A stretch of DNA of 22,735 nucleotides from a virus: IMG/VR virus record IMGVR_UViG_3300032240_001542, positions 1-22,735 of that record. One strand, 5' to 3'. The stretch's first letter is position 1. Every line of letters starts with the position of its first letter. A program made the translations under genes and the position numbers. The notes under the pieces were generated by a model. The model saw nothing but the letters and a program-made list of their open reading frames with translations. It was not told where the DNA came from and searched no databases. Of this stretch, positions 5,319 through 14,085 are shown one piece after another.

Positions 5319-7645
5319 TATAGTTTACATGCCTCACAATCATCTTCTAGTTCTTCATATACTGTAACAGGTTCAGACGCAACTAAGCTATCGGTTTGAG
5401 TATTCAAAACATTTTTAGATCCAACCTTGTTGATAAGGCTGTAATAAACAGTTTTCAATCCCCATTTGTAGGCTAACATTAAATTCTTAGCAATCAATGT
5501 GCCAGGCACTTTACCATCTTTGAATTGTGCAGGATTGTAGAATGTGTTAGTACTTAGACTTTGGTCAATGTAGGCCGCCAGCACAGCCGCAGTTTTCAAA
5601 TAGTCAACACAGTCAGTCTGATCCCACATCAACTGATAACGATTCTTTAGTCGTTTGTACTCTGGTACTACCTGTACAAACGATCCAGCCTTTGATTCCT
5701 TAACAGAAATCATTTCCATCGGCATTTCAATTCCGTTGGTGGAGTTTAGAACAACTGAGCTGGACTCTACTGGCGCCACTGCCATCAATGTGGCATTACG
5801 GATACCATACTTCTTCATACGCTCACGTAATGGTTCCCAATCTAAACTAGGAGCAAAATCTGTTAGTTCATTAACTCCATTGTTTCTGCGTTCCCATGGA
5901 AATACTCCCTTACCATAGTAAGTGTACTGACTACGTCCGCATGGGCCTCTTTCTTGGGCAAGCTCGACACTGGTTTCAGTAAGGTAGTATGCTTGGTGTT
6001 CCATCCAGCGTTTAACTTCGGCCAATGCTTCAGGTGTTCCATATTTGAAACTCTTGCGAGCATGCCAGTAGGCCAAGTTGGTAATGCCAACGCCGAGAGG
6101 TTCAAAATCTGTATTGGCTAGTTTGCTTTGTACACTTAGGAAGTCTTGATAATTTAATAAATTGCTTAGACTACGCACTAATACACGGCATGCCTTGCGC
6201 ATCTGTTGCGGGTTGGTAAATGCACCCCAGTTTATACTGCCAAGAGTGCAAAGAGCAATTCGTCCCTCAGGATCTTCAATTCTTTGGAAAGGCTTTGTGG
6301 GTAAAAGTATCTCTTGGCATAAGTTTGATTGATATATTGGGTCAAGCTTCGTATCAAAAGAGCCCTGGTTGATGACGTTGTCAATGTTGACAAGGTAGAT
6401 GCGGCCAGTATCAGTACGTTCTTTAAGTATACCGTTTTTGAATATCTCATCTGCTGATACACTCTTCTTTTTAATTGTCGGATGCTTCTCATAGTTTAGA
6501 TATAACTTTTCAAATTCTTGACTATCTCTGTAGTATGCTTCATATAGGTCTGGAACTTCAGCTGGGTCAAACAATGTGATTGTTTGATTGTTCTTATAAC
6601 GGTTCCAGAACATCTTATTGACCACTACGCTGTAGTCCATTTGACGCACCCGCACTTCTTCAGTACCTTGATTGTTCTTTAGCACAATGAGGTCTTCAAA
6701 CTGATAGTGCCAAATAGGATATGTAACAGTACAACTTGCATTTCTGATGCCGCCTTGACTGCAACTACGCAAGTCTGCGAACCATTTCTTAAGAAAAGGG
6801 ATCATGCCCGTATGTTTAATTTCTCCGTTGCGAATAGGAGCACCTAATGGGCGAATTCTGCCTATTTCAAGGCCAATACCAGCTCTTTTAGACGCATATT
6901 TGGCCATCATTTCGCCAGCGGCAAAGATACTGTCTAATGTGTCGTCGCTAGTAATAAGCACACAAGAACTGAACTGCTTAGTAGTAGTTCCAAGGCCGGC
7001 CAAAACGGGAGTAGCCAAAGTAAAATGGCCTGCACTCGCGCACTCATAGTAATCTTTAACATATTTTAACCTCGTTTCTGTTGGTTCATTATGAAACGCT
7101 GTTGCCGCGGCAATAGCATATCGAACTTGTGGAGTTTCATAAATTTTATCTGTTGCACGATTTTGTACAAGGTACTTTTCGGCCAGTTGAGCAATAGCGG
7201 CAAATGTGTATTCTTCGTCTTTGCTATGGTCAACAAACAAGTCGATAATGTTCCACTCGTCTTCTGTATACCAGTCTAACAGTTCCTTGGTATACATGCC
7301 CGCTTCGATATTTTTTTGCACAATACTGAACAGCTTGGGTGGTGTGTATTCACCATATACTTCTTTACGCAACATACTGACACGTTGACGGCCAGCAACA
7401 TACTGATAGTTTACATTGTTAATCTCTGGGTTTTCTGTTTCATCTATCAAATCAACCATGGCCTTGAGCAATAGTTCATCGATAGTTTCTGTGGTCATTC
7501 CGTCGTGTAATTCAATCTGCGCCTTAATTTCTACCATGCTTGGGCTGACGTTGTCAATCCCGTTGCAAGCGTGTGCTACCTGTCTCTGTATCTTACTAAT
7601 GTCTAAAGGGACTCGTTCCCCATTACGTTTGACCACTGTGATCAT
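5318..7645 (-). CDS. nrdA: Ribonucleoside-diphosphate reductase, alpha (catalytic) subunit, class Ia
   Basis: NrdA binds NDPs and effectors and performs radical-based reduction. At 775 residues it is close to the E. coli length. Domains: an N-terminal ATP cone (about 1-95, KRNGERVPLDISKIQRQV start), then the ten-stranded barrel. Active-site residues are visible: Cys228 (QFSSCVL), Asn441, Cys443 and Glu445 (SNLCQEI), Cys466 (IALCTLGSIN), and the radical-transfer tyrosine pair in KTVYYSL near the end. The tail DDCEACKL has the shuttle cysteines as C-x2-C, against C-x4-C in E. coli. AGAAGGG lies 7 bases before the ATG. It heads a run of coupled genes down to about 1078. No intein or intron interrupts it. 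I see no clear promoter in the 33-base gap upstream. Confidence 0.97.
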   Translation of the reverse strand: MITVVKRNGERVPLDISKIQRQVAHACNGIDNVSPSMVEIKAQIELHDGMTTETIDELLLKAMVDLIDETENPEINNVNYQYVAGRQRVSMLRKEVYGEYTPPKLFSIVQKNIEAGMYTKELLDWYTEDEWNIIDLFVDHSKDEEYTFAAIAQLAEKYLVQNRATDKIYETPQVRYAIAAATAFHNEPTETRLKYVKDYYECASAGHFTLATPVLAGLGTTTKQFSSCVLITSDDTLDSIFAAGEMMAKYASKRAGIGLEIGRIRPLGAPIRNGEIKHTGMIPFLKKWFADLRSCSQGGIRNASCTVTYPIWHYQFEDLIVLKNNQGTEEVRVRQMDYSVVVNKMFWNRYKNNQTITLFDPAEVPDLYEAYYRDSQEFEKLYLNYEKHPTIKKKSVSADEIFKNGILKERTDTGRIYLVNIDNVINQGSFDTKLDPIYQSNLCQEILLPTKPFQRIEDPEGRIALCTLGSINWGAFTNPQQMRKACRVLVRSLSNLLNYQDFLSVQSKLANTDFEPLGVGITNLAYWHARKSFKYGTPEALAEVKRWMEHQAYYLTETSVELAQERGPCGRSQYTYYGKGVFPWERRNNGVNELTDFAPSLDWEPLRERMKKYGIRNATLMAVAPVESSSVVLNSTNGIEMPMEMISVKESKAGSFVQVVPEYKRLKNRYQLMWDQTDCVDYLKTAAVLAAYIDQSLSTNTFYNPAQFKDGKVPGTLIAKNLMLAYKWGLKTVYYSLINKVGSKNVLNTQTDSLVASEPVTVYEELEDDCEACKL

Positions 7646-7678
7646 AATTACCCTTCTTTAAATTGTGCAGAATGATAT

Positions 7679-8113
7679 TTACCACGAATCCGGAAGGACC
7701 GTAATATTTTCTACTAAAAACGAATCTGGAATATCTTTGAGCAATACTGGCTCGTTGTCTTTGAAATTCAATACCCATTCTTCATCAATACTAACAATAT
7801 TGTAACAGGATTTTTTGTCTGTGTCTATTAAAGTTCGTATGTTTATTACAGAATTTTTAAACCGATTGGTAAACTTAATAGTGTAACCAATCATTAAAGC
7901 TCTAGTAAAGTCATCATACCGATTATCGTCAATCATTTCCCAAGGGGTGGGCCATGATTTTTGATTATATTGATCTACTGATCGATTATATGGCACATAG
8001 GGTGCGTCACGCCAAAAATCAACTACAGTCTGAAATGGATTGTCGCTAGTTTCCAACTGGGTGCGAAGGCTGACCCAGGACGATATACGATCGTCTGGAG
8101 GTAATTTGAACAT
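7679..8113 (-). CDS. Conserved phage protein of unknown function
   Basis: This 144-residue soluble protein has many Trp, Asp and Asn residues. The middle (SWPTPWEMIDDNRYDDF, then ALMIGYTIKFTNRF) and the later RTLIDTDKKSCYNIV..WVLNF pattern resemble a family I associate with T4-like phages next to tail-fibre genes. No function is known to me. It lies 3 bases downstream of the fibre gene and 33 bases before nrdA. Association with fibre assembly or the baseplate is a guess from position. Confidence 0.8.
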   Translation of the reverse strand: MFKLPPDDRISSWVSLRTQLETSDNPFQTVVDFWRDAPYVPYNRSVDQYNQKSWPTPWEMIDDNRYDDFTRALMIGYTIKFTNRFKNSVINIRTLIDTDKKSCYNIVSIDEEWVLNFKDNEPVLLKDIPDSFLVENITVLPDSW

Positions 8114-8116
8114 GTA

Positions 8117-11100
8117 TTAAGTTAGAAAGTCTACTGTGTATTTTACGGTAGTGGGGCTAAATGTATTCACATCAGTATTAAACAATGTCAATGTAACATA
8201 GTTATAAAACTGACTTGGATACATGGTAATAAACACTTGATCATTAGGTTGTATCTGTGAAGTCACAGTTGGTGTAAATCCAAATTGATATATACTGAAT
8301 CCATTGGCCGAATATGTATACTCGCCAGTGATAGTGGCGGTATTAATATCTTGATTGTTTCGATGAATTGCAATAGTAGCAGATGTAATAAATGATGGAT
8401 TGTATAAAGTCACATTATTATCTTGCTTGGCATAATAATTAAAAGTCTGCGGAGTTCCACTACCCCATGTAATCAATGGTGGATTTTGGAATATGATAGC
8501 AGTGCCAGTAGTCAAATTAGCAATAGTCTTTGGTGTACCACTAGCAGTTGCAAACTGGCAAGATAGCACTTCATTTGCAAAGCCAGCAAAGGACGCCGCT
8601 AGTAATGTTGCTGTGTTTGTTCCGTCAGTAAATGTTGGCGGTGAACCGTATGGCGTAGAGAATGTCACCTGTGTACCAACGCCATACCTTCCGTCATTGC
8701 CAGACCGTAGTGTAATTATTTCTTGATTACTTGTAGGAGTACTGGTTATAGTTGCTGTTGAATAGTAACGCTGTGTATTCATCAACACATCCAGCGCATT
8801 AGTGCCAGTTTGATATGTTACGGGTAATGACCCATTAATATATGCAAACACGTTGCCTAATCTAATAGCAGGTTGAGCATGTACTAGGTCAGTGGTCCAC
8901 TGATAGTTTCCGTTAACTCCAAATCCTGCTCTGTCAAAATACGTGTAACTGTCGCTTACATCAGCCCATCCATCAGGGAAAGAAACGTTGCCAGCAGTTG
9001 ATACGTTGACTATCAATTTACCTTTTCTAGATAGATTGTCATTGACTATGCTGTAGTCAATAAACGCCACTTGAGTATTACCAATGCTCATTGGAATATT
9101 AAAAACTGGTGTATACTGACTAGTGGTTGAACTATATGATGGTTGTGCAAAGAATCCACTTAGTGGTGGCACTTGTTGTGAATTAACAAGATTGCTCTTA
9201 GCAGATATTCTTCCTGATAACCAGTGAGTATTAACAGTGGCTGTGCTGCCAACGTTAAACTGTCGATCAAAATAATCGTTGACTGATGCTAGCCCATTGT
9301 CCCAGTTTTGTATTACATGAGAATACTGATTAAGTTCGCCTTGGAATAAATTGCCAACATTTATGTATGAATTATTCTGACTTACAAAGTTTGTTTCTTG
9401 TTGAAGACTTGGTGAAAAAGCTCCTGCATTGGTAATGCCCATAACTATAGCCTCTTGCGCAATAGTTTCAAATCTATTGTTAATGGCTAGGCCGTTTATC
9501 ATTGACGGATTAATAAAGTTTGAACTCTGTATTCCGTTAACCAATGATGTAAATTTACTATTTTGTACAATAGGTCTATTCACTGTTCCTGTATTTCTAA
9601 TACCAACTGTTATGCCGTTAAACCAGCAGTTGTTAAATTGTATGTTGTCACTAAGTGCTAGTGAATAATCACTAACTACTGTTTGATCAGTTCTAATTTG
9701 AATACCTACTACTAAACCGTTAGTCACTGAACTAGCATTGTTCATATTACCAATGTAAACATTGTCAAATAAAACATTCGATGCGTTGTCTAGGCTTACG
9801 ATAGCGTTGTTTGTAAGGGTGCTGGCTGGATTAGGCACAGACAATGTCATATTTTTAATTGTAACATTACCTGGATTTTTTCCATAGGTATGTGACTGAT
9901 AACGTGTTGACGGTGGAGTAGTGGCCAATTGCAAACCTTCAAAAGGAATGCCGTATGCGTCTACAGTTTTAAACATTGGGTTACCATTGTTGATAATACC
10001 ACTGTAGGTTATTGTAGTCATGTTAGCACCTTCACCAATCAATGTTGTGTAAGGAGGTAACAATACTGGACTACTAATGGTCCAGTTACCTGCTGGGATT
10101 TGAATTGCCAATGGTCCTAATGGCGGATTAAAAGTATAATCTTTTGGTGAGTTAATAAATTCAATTAGTGTGCCTGGATTAATAGCCTGTACTGCGGTAC
10201 CTGAAGGAACAGCACTGGTTGCAATCATTCTTGTTGATAGCGCAACAGTAGCATTACCACCATTAATTGTAATTGACGTAGCAGTAGTAGTTGGGTCAAA
10301 GCCAGGGCCTGCAATTTGCGATCCAACAGATATGCCTCCAGTACCAACAAGGACTACTGTAGATGTTCCAACTGTAGCAGTAGTATACAGTGAAGTATAA
10401 GCAATAGTAGTAGTATTAAGAACACCAACCGTTGCGGTGCTTAAGGTTACAACAGCAGTTGTTCCAGAATTAATTAAACCAGTAACGTATGTTCCAGCTT
10501 TAAATGATGGTCCAATAACTTGTGTGTTAAGCGTTATATTATTTGCTGTGGTATATACCGTTATAGTTGACACGTTACTGACAGCTGGCACTGCCGCAGT
10601 AGTGTATTGCCATTTAACAGGCATGTCAATTGTACCATTTTGAAATACAACACCACCGCCATTCTGTGTTGGAGTTACTCCAACTAGACCAATGGCTTGT
10701 TGTAGGATAGTGGTAATGTCGTTACTGATAGGAGGAGGCCAAATACCACCTGGTGCAAAGTCAGTTAAGCTAACCCAGTTGTCTAATTTTGTAGCAAACG
10801 TTGGATTAATTGTAGCATATGTTGTTCCAGTAATCCCTAAATTATTATAGGGGATATAGTTTTTAAGTCTATATGCTGTTGAAGTGCTTGAAATTGTAAA
10901 ATTCTGTGAAGCGCCAATCGAGGCGGCGCTGATTGCCTGTTGTAATATGTTAGTGAAATCTTTATCAGTTAAGATTCGTGTGTTAGCATCACTATTTGCA
11001 CCTTCTGATATACGCTTACCAATGTAAAGATTTTGTGTATCTTCTGCCCAAGCTATTTCACCTGGTGCTAATTGTGGGACTTGACCTTGATTTTCCTGTC

Positions 11101-11140
11101 CGCGACGTACTTGTATTTTTGCAATTTCAATAATAGGCAT
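8117..11140 (-). CDS. Tail-fibre/tail-spike-like protein with beta-helix domain
   Basis: This 1007-residue protein begins with the short N-terminal module of phage fibres and tropism determinants (IQVRRG...LAPGEIAWAEDTQNLYIGK, residues 9-42). Residues about 130-176 begin a pectate-lyase-like fold (GVTPTQNGGGVVFQNG), and it resumes at about 345-380 (IPAGNWTISSPVLLPPYTTL). A right-handed beta-helix runs to about residue 625, with rungs such as NVTIKNMTL, NVLFDNVYIGN and IQFNNCWFNG. Residues 191-306 hold two tandem beta repeats inserted in the helix start. The C-terminal 380 residues are beta-rich and probably carry receptor or glycan contact. It has GAGGGG 9 bases upstream of ATG and a late-type promoter 22 bases upstream. 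Whether it cuts a polysaccharide cannot be seen. Confidence 0.88.
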   Translation of the reverse strand: MPIIEIAKIQVRRGQENQGQVPQLAPGEIAWAEDTQNLYIGKRISEGANSDANTRILTDKDFTNILQQAISAASIGASQNFTISSTSTAYRLKNYIPYNNLGITGTTYATINPTFATKLDNWVSLTDFAPGGIWPPPISNDITTILQQAIGLVGVTPTQNGGGVVFQNGTIDMPVKWQYTTAAVPAVSNVSTITVYTTANNITLNTQVIGPSFKAGTYVTGLINSGTTAVVTLSTATVGVLNTTTIAYTSLYTTATVGTSTVVLVGTGGISVGSQIAGPGFDPTTTATSITINGGNATVALSTRMIATSAVPSGTAVQAINPGTLIEFINSPKDYTFNPPLGPLAIQIPAGNWTISSPVLLPPYTTLIGEGANMTTITYSGIINNGNPMFKTVDAYGIPFEGLQLATTPPSTRYQSHTYGKNPGNVTIKNMTLSVPNPASTLTNNAIVSLDNASNVLFDNVYIGNMNNASSVTNGLVVGIQIRTDQTVVSDYSLALSDNIQFNNCWFNGITVGIRNTGTVNRPIVQNSKFTSLVNGIQSSNFINPSMINGLAINNRFETIAQEAIVMGITNAGAFSPSLQQETNFVSQNNSYINVGNLFQGELNQYSHVIQNWDNGLASVNDYFDRQFNVGSTATVNTHWLSGRISAKSNLVNSQQVPPLSGFFAQPSYSSTTSQYTPVFNIPMSIGNTQVAFIDYSIVNDNLSRKGKLIVNVSTAGNVSFPDGWADVSDSYTYFDRAGFGVNGNYQWTTDLVHAQPAIRLGNVFAYINGSLPVTYQTGTNALDVLMNTQRYYSTATITSTPTSNQEIITLRSGNDGRYGVGTQVTFSTPYGSPPTFTDGTNTATLLAASFAGFANEVLSCQFATASGTPKTIANLTTGTAIIFQNPPLITWGSGTPQTFNYYAKQDNNVTLYNPSFITSATIAIHRNNQDINTATITGEYTYSANGFSIYQFGFTPTVTSQIQPNDQVFITMYPSQFYNYVTLTLFNTDVNTFSPTTVKYTVDFLT
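10223..10570 (-). repeat. Tandem beta-sandwich-like repeats inside the fibre protein
   Basis: Residues 191-238 and 260-306 of the fibre share the pattern ST(I/V)T/V-V..., I-x-V/L-x-x-Q-(V/I)-x-GP-x-F, T-x-(V)T-x-x-IN-x-G-(T/N)-A-x-V-(T/A)-LST. They are separated by a Thr-rich linker. The segment is in frame but interrupts the start of the beta-helix domain. It looks like a duplicated surface domain; the copies have diverged in sequence. Confidence 0.6.
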
Positions 11141-11143
11141 TTA

Positions 11144-11170
11144 AAATATCCCCTCTATAGGATATTTATG
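11144..11170 (-). promoter_or_regulatory. Late-type promoter and RBS hairpin of the fibre gene
   Basis: CATAAATA (11170-11163) matches the T4 late box in 7 of 8 positions, and the predicted start is near 11157. An 8-bp inverted repeat, AAATATCC (minus 11167-11160) with GGATATTT (11151-11144), has GAGGGG in its loop and 3' arm. A transcript from this promoter would lack the 5' arm, while a read-through transcript would form the whole hairpin over the ribosome site. Confidence 0.55.
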
Positions 11171-11174
11171 CTCA

Positions 11175-11891
11175 TTACCCAAGCAACTGTTTATAGCCCT
11201 TAAGCCCCGTTGTGTAGTATTCTTCTACTTTTGACAACCACATGTCCTGATACTTGTTAAAGTCCTCAGGTTTAAGATCAAATTGCTGATACTGAAAGTC
11301 TCTGCTACACATGAATATAACACCACGTTTCATGTCAGTACCGTATACTTCGTTATGTGCTAAGATATATGCTGTCAACTGTAGATAGTAATCTTCAACC
11401 CATTCGGCTTTTTTAGGCTTGTTGGTCTGCTTGTGATCACACACTGCGGGAATACCTTCAAACACACCAACCAAGTCAGTAGTTCCACTATACAGTCCTG
11501 GAAAGTACAGGCTCTGTTCCATTGCCCATACTTCGTCCATTTTACTTAAACCATTTTGAATAATGATATCAGCCATTTTGTTGGCTTGCACATGAACGGG
11601 GTTATTGCCAGGTTGTCGCTGTTCGCCAATTAAAAAACGTTCTAAGTTGGCATGCATGGCAGTACCTACACCAGCGGCTTCTTTGGTAATCTGTGCGGCA
11701 TTGGCTTCGCCTACACGTTTCTTCCATTCGTTCAGTGCTGTCATGTCTTTGGTAGCACCAAGGATAGTTGTTACACTGGGAAGGCTTTCTCCGTCAGGAG
11801 TTAGATAAACTCGTTTTCGAGTTACAGGATCATTAACCTGTTTGCAGTTTTTATATTGGAATCGTTCTACGAATGGGGGAGGTGTATACAT
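11175..11891 (-). CDS. PD-(D/E)XK superfamily exonuclease
   Basis: This 238-residue RecB/MGME1-like nuclease would trim or resect DNA with divalent metal. The family order is present: LPSVTTILGAT near the N terminus, GTAMHANLE with His80, Glu125 (EQSLYFP), Asp139 (GTTDLVG), the Asp152-His-Lys154 core (DHKQT) and the QLTAY motif from Gln171. The length is typical of phage single-domain members. A sigma70-type promoter ends directly at its start codon, so it is probably early; no Shine-Dalgarno is visible and the message may be leaderless. It sits between late genes. The role in replication or recombination of phage DNA is inferred. Confidence 0.9.
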   Translation of the reverse strand: MYTPPPFVERFQYKNCKQVNDPVTRKRVYLTPDGESLPSVTTILGATKDMTALNEWKKRVGEANAAQITKEAAGVGTAMHANLERFLIGEQRQPGNNPVHVQANKMADIIIQNGLSKMDEVWAMEQSLYFPGLYSGTTDLVGVFEGIPAVCDHKQTNKPKKAEWVEDYYLQLTAYILAHNEVYGTDMKRGVIFMCSRDFQYQQFDLKPEDFNKYQDMWLSKVEEYYTTGLKGYKQLLG

Positions 11892-11898
11892 ATTACTA

Positions 11899-11927
11899 AT
11901 TATAACATGTACAAATTAAAATAGCAA
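11899..11927 (-). promoter_or_regulatory. Early-type promoter of the nuclease gene
   Basis: TTGCTA (11927-11922), a 17-base spacer and TATAAT (11904-11899) match the promoter at 17889-17917, including the TTGCTATTTT run. The predicted start is at about 11891-11893, at the ATG itself. Confidence 0.75.
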
Positions 11928-12278
11928 CTATTTGATAGCAGATTTGGCGTTATGACTTGCCATTTGATCAACACCTGGACCAGTTCCGCCACCTTGTGAA
12001 GCTACTGGCTCCTCTTGGTTGTTGGGGTCAGTAACGGTAGTTTTTAAAATAACAGTACCATCATCTTTAATGTCTTGAATAACATCACCTTGTGGATCAA
12101 TATTATTTTTTAATGCAATTAGGCCATCGGGTGTAGCAATACCTAATGCAAATGGACGTATGATATTAAGGACAGCCTTGAATGGAATTTCACTTGTATT
12201 GCCGTCTTTGTTGGCCAGTCCTTGGAGTACTGCTAGAACTTCTCTAGCAGACCCTTGATCAACTTCAAATAATCTCAT
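11928..12278 (-). CDS. Unknown phage protein with MRLFE N terminus
   Basis: This 116-residue protein has a helical N-terminal half (EVLAVLQGLAN, FKAVLNIIRPFALGI), a small beta region (GDVIQDIKDDGTVILKT) and a disordered Gly/Pro/Gln tail. I do not recognise a family. Its ATG overlaps the stop of the upstream lysine-rich gene by one base (TAATG), so the two are translationally coupled. Its short basic/hydrophobic start (MRLFE) is of the type shared by several proteins in this window. A structural or internal capsid role is a guess. Confidence 0.75.
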   Translation of the reverse strand: MRLFEVDQGSAREVLAVLQGLANKDGNTSEIPFKAVLNIIRPFALGIATPDGLIALKNNIDPQGDVIQDIKDDGTVILKTTVTDPNNQEEPVASQGGGTGPGVDQMASHNAKSAIK

Positions 12279-13600
12279 TACTTAGACAGCTTGGCCATTA
12301 AGTTGTGAGCTTCAGCTAGTTTACGCTTAACACGTTGTTCTTTGCTTTCACGCATTGGACGGCCGGCAGCTACATCACCACCAACTGCCGCATCGCTTGC
12401 GCCAAACTCATCACCACCTAGCTCAGGATTCATTTCATCTGGACCAGCGGCATCAAGGCCGGGTTCCATACCAATGTCCATTGGATCTGCACCCATTGGG
12501 TCTGCAGGAGCCGCTCCGCCAGCCAATGCCGCTACTGCGCCACTGATTGCTTCACGTTGTTGTGTTAGTGTTTCTAGTGTAGCACTTAGAGCTGGACCAA
12601 CAGCTTGTTTAAATGTTTCAGCTTCAGCTTGACCAAAGTCTGCACGGATACTGTCTGCTAATTCAATGATAGCTTTAGTTTGGTATTGGCCAACACGTTG
12701 CATCCAGCTAGTGTAGTCATTAACAATGTCACCAGCGGCTGTAATTGTTTTAGCTTTGGCTTCTTCATCTTCTTGCAATAGGAAGTTGACGCTTTCATTT
12801 ACAAAACGAACGTTGTGCTTGAATACGCTTTCTTTAACTTTCTTTTTATTGCCAAAAGGATTTTTCTTTTTATCAGCAAATGCTTTCTTCATTGGCTCTT
12901 TCTTGTTACCGTCTTTATCAGCATCTATGAAATCTGGTTTTGCACCTTCTTGCATCATGCACTCTTTGCAATCACAATCTTTAGCGTGTGGCTTGCCTTC
13001 TTTAACTTCAGCACTCTTGCCACTGTAGTTCTTACCAGCAGTATGCTTTAGACCAGTTTTAGTTTTTTCAATTGTCCCGCCTGTGGAAGATTTTTTCTTA
13101 TCTCCAGCTTTCATACCAGCAGTACCTTGTGAATTTTTTTTAGCATCGTCAACTGTAGGAAAACCTTCTTTAACTTTTTTATCAGCAATGGCTTTCTTCA
13201 TTGGCTCTTTCTTGTCGCCATCTTTGTCCATGTCTAAAAAGTCTGGCTTAGCACCTTTTGCTGGCTTAGGATGTTTCGCGATTTTAACGCCCTTCTTGCC
13301 TTCTGTAAGTTGATCGATCTTATCGCGTAATTTTTGCATTTGTTCGCCTAGCATTTCTTTTATCCTTAAGTTGAGTAATTCTAACATGGCCTTATCTTTT
13401 TGGTAAGTCTCGTTAGTCAGCAAATCATTCATTTTTGATTTACCTTCATGTTGAAAAATACGTGTGCGAAGCTTATTACGAATGTCTTCTAATTGCTCAC
13501 GGTCATATTTTTCTAGGTTGACTCTAGAACCAAATTGCTTCACTAGATTTGTCTCTAGTAAAGCACTTGTTACGGGTTTGTTAAAATCAGTAGTTTTCAT
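12278..13600 (-). CDS. Lysine-rich probable internal/scaffold virion protein
   Basis: This 440-residue protein has an N-terminal helical part (to about 100), a Lys/Asp/Gly-rich disordered middle, a second helical part (about 265-365) and an Ala/Gly/Met-rich acidic segment before a basic C-terminal helix. Two near-identical 27-residue repeats (about 116-142 and 219-245) contain DMDKDGD and DADKDGN, Asp loops like calcium sites, followed by KKEPMKKA. A Cys cluster CDCKEC lies at 209-214. LTE-G (98-101) and LAE-A (428-431) match the (L/I)xE-(G/A/S) cleavage rule of T4 prohead protease. The start chosen is the ATG at 13600 (GGAAA 7 bases upstream); a TTG at 13612 is in frame. A late box at 13627-13634 fits virion use. 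Confidence 0.8.
   Translation of the reverse strand: MKTTDFNKPVTSALLETNLVKQFGSRVNLEKYDREQLEDIRNKLRTRIFQHEGKSKMNDLLTNETYQKDKAMLELLNLRIKEMLGEQMQKLRDKIDQLTEGKKGVKIAKHPKPAKGAKPDFLDMDKDGDKKEPMKKAIADKKVKEGFPTVDDAKKNSQGTAGMKAGDKKKSSTGGTIEKTKTGLKHTAGKNYSGKSAEVKEGKPHAKDCDCKECMMQEGAKPDFIDADKDGNKKEPMKKAFADKKKNPFGNKKKVKESVFKHNVRFVNESVNFLLQEDEEAKAKTITAAGDIVNDYTSWMQRVGQYQTKAIIELADSIRADFGQAEAETFKQAVGPALSATLETLTQQREAISGAVAALAGGAAPADPMGADPMDIGMEPGLDAAGPDEMNPELGGDEFGASDAAVGGDVAAGRPMRESKEQRVKRKLAEAHNLMAKLSK
12866..12946 (-). repeat. Asp-rich repeat, copy 2 (lysine-rich protein)
   Basis: This encodes residues 219-245: AKPDFIDADKDGNKKEPMKK and onward. It is nearly identical to copy 1 at 13175-13255, with 5 substitutions in the 27 residues. 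A calcium-type D-x-D-x-D-G loop is its core. Confidence 0.75.
13175..13255 (-). repeat. Asp-rich repeat, copy 1 (lysine-rich protein)
   Basis: This encodes residues 116-142: AKPDFLDMDKDGDKKEPMKK and onward. It follows the LTE-G site and precedes a V-K-E-G-F-P segment, and V-K-E-G-K-P recurs before copy 2. Confidence 0.75.
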
Positions 13601-13626
13601 GTTTGTTTCCAAGAATTGGTTAATGT

Positions 13627-13634
13627 TATTTATA
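13627..13634 (-). promoter_or_regulatory. T4-late-type promoter box (TATAAATA)
   Basis: An exact TATAAATA lies 26 bases before the ATG at 13600. Its TAA is the stop codon of the upstream gene. The predicted start is near 13621, giving a leader of about 21 bases. Confidence 0.75.
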
Positions 13635-14085
13635 TCAGTTTAATGAGTTTCTGGAAACTATTAGTAATGGCACGTTTGTATGTTTCTTTCTTGATATGGG
13701 CTGTTCCATACTTGCTAATTTGAATATCAAAATTAGTGATGGTTTTGTTTTTCAATGCTCGCTTGTAAAGCTCTTCCTCGAACTCAGCATACCCGTATTT
13801 GGTATCATTGATTAGCAATTCTGTATCTTTGTACTGCCCTAGAGCCATCTTGTTGGCTGTGAGTATAGCAGTCTGCGGCAAGTTGATATGATCCTGTACT
13901 ACCTCATTGGTATAGTCCAGTATTGAGTATCCTTGCTCTGTTTTAATTATTTTATAGGAGCCAATGTTGATTGAGCCGTCCCTGTGTTTGACTGGCACAA
14001 CTAGTCCCTTACGGCGAAGGTCAGCTTTGACTGACTCGCTAAGTTTTTGTATTTTACGGTAGAGTTCTTCAGTCGTTGTTTTCAT
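13630..14085 (-). CDS. Conserved phage protein of unknown function
   Basis: This 151-residue basic protein has an N-terminal helix (ELYRKIQKLSESVKADL), a beta part (DGSINIGSYKIIKTEQGYSILDY), then INLPQTAILTANKMALGQY and a helical C-terminal half rich in Lys, Tyr and Glu. The middle pattern resembles a conserved family of T4-like phages with no known role. The start overlaps the upstream gene by 17 bases and has no Shine-Dalgarno, so it depends on coupling. Confidence 0.75.
   Translation of the reverse strand: MKTTTEELYRKIQKLSESVKADLRRKGLVVPVKHRDGSINIGSYKIIKTEQGYSILDYTNEVVQDHINLPQTAILTANKMALGQYKDTELLINDTKYGYAEFEEELYKRALKNKTITNFDIQISKYGTAHIKKETYKRAITNSFQKLIKLI

Noticed and set aside
3596-7645. 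Intein, intron or homing endonuclease in nrdA/nrdB
   Set aside because: Both genes run uninterrupted at family length with all active-site residues; these sites are often invaded in phages but not here.
10223-10570. CRISPR-like spaced repeat
   Set aside because: The repeats are diverged, in frame and protein-level only; no short identical DNA repeats with unique spacers occur in the window.
12342-13051. Plus-strand ORFs of 60-100 codons opposite the lysine-rich gene
   Set aside because: They mirror the repeat-rich minus-strand gene, have no Shine-Dalgarno and no recognisable protein features.
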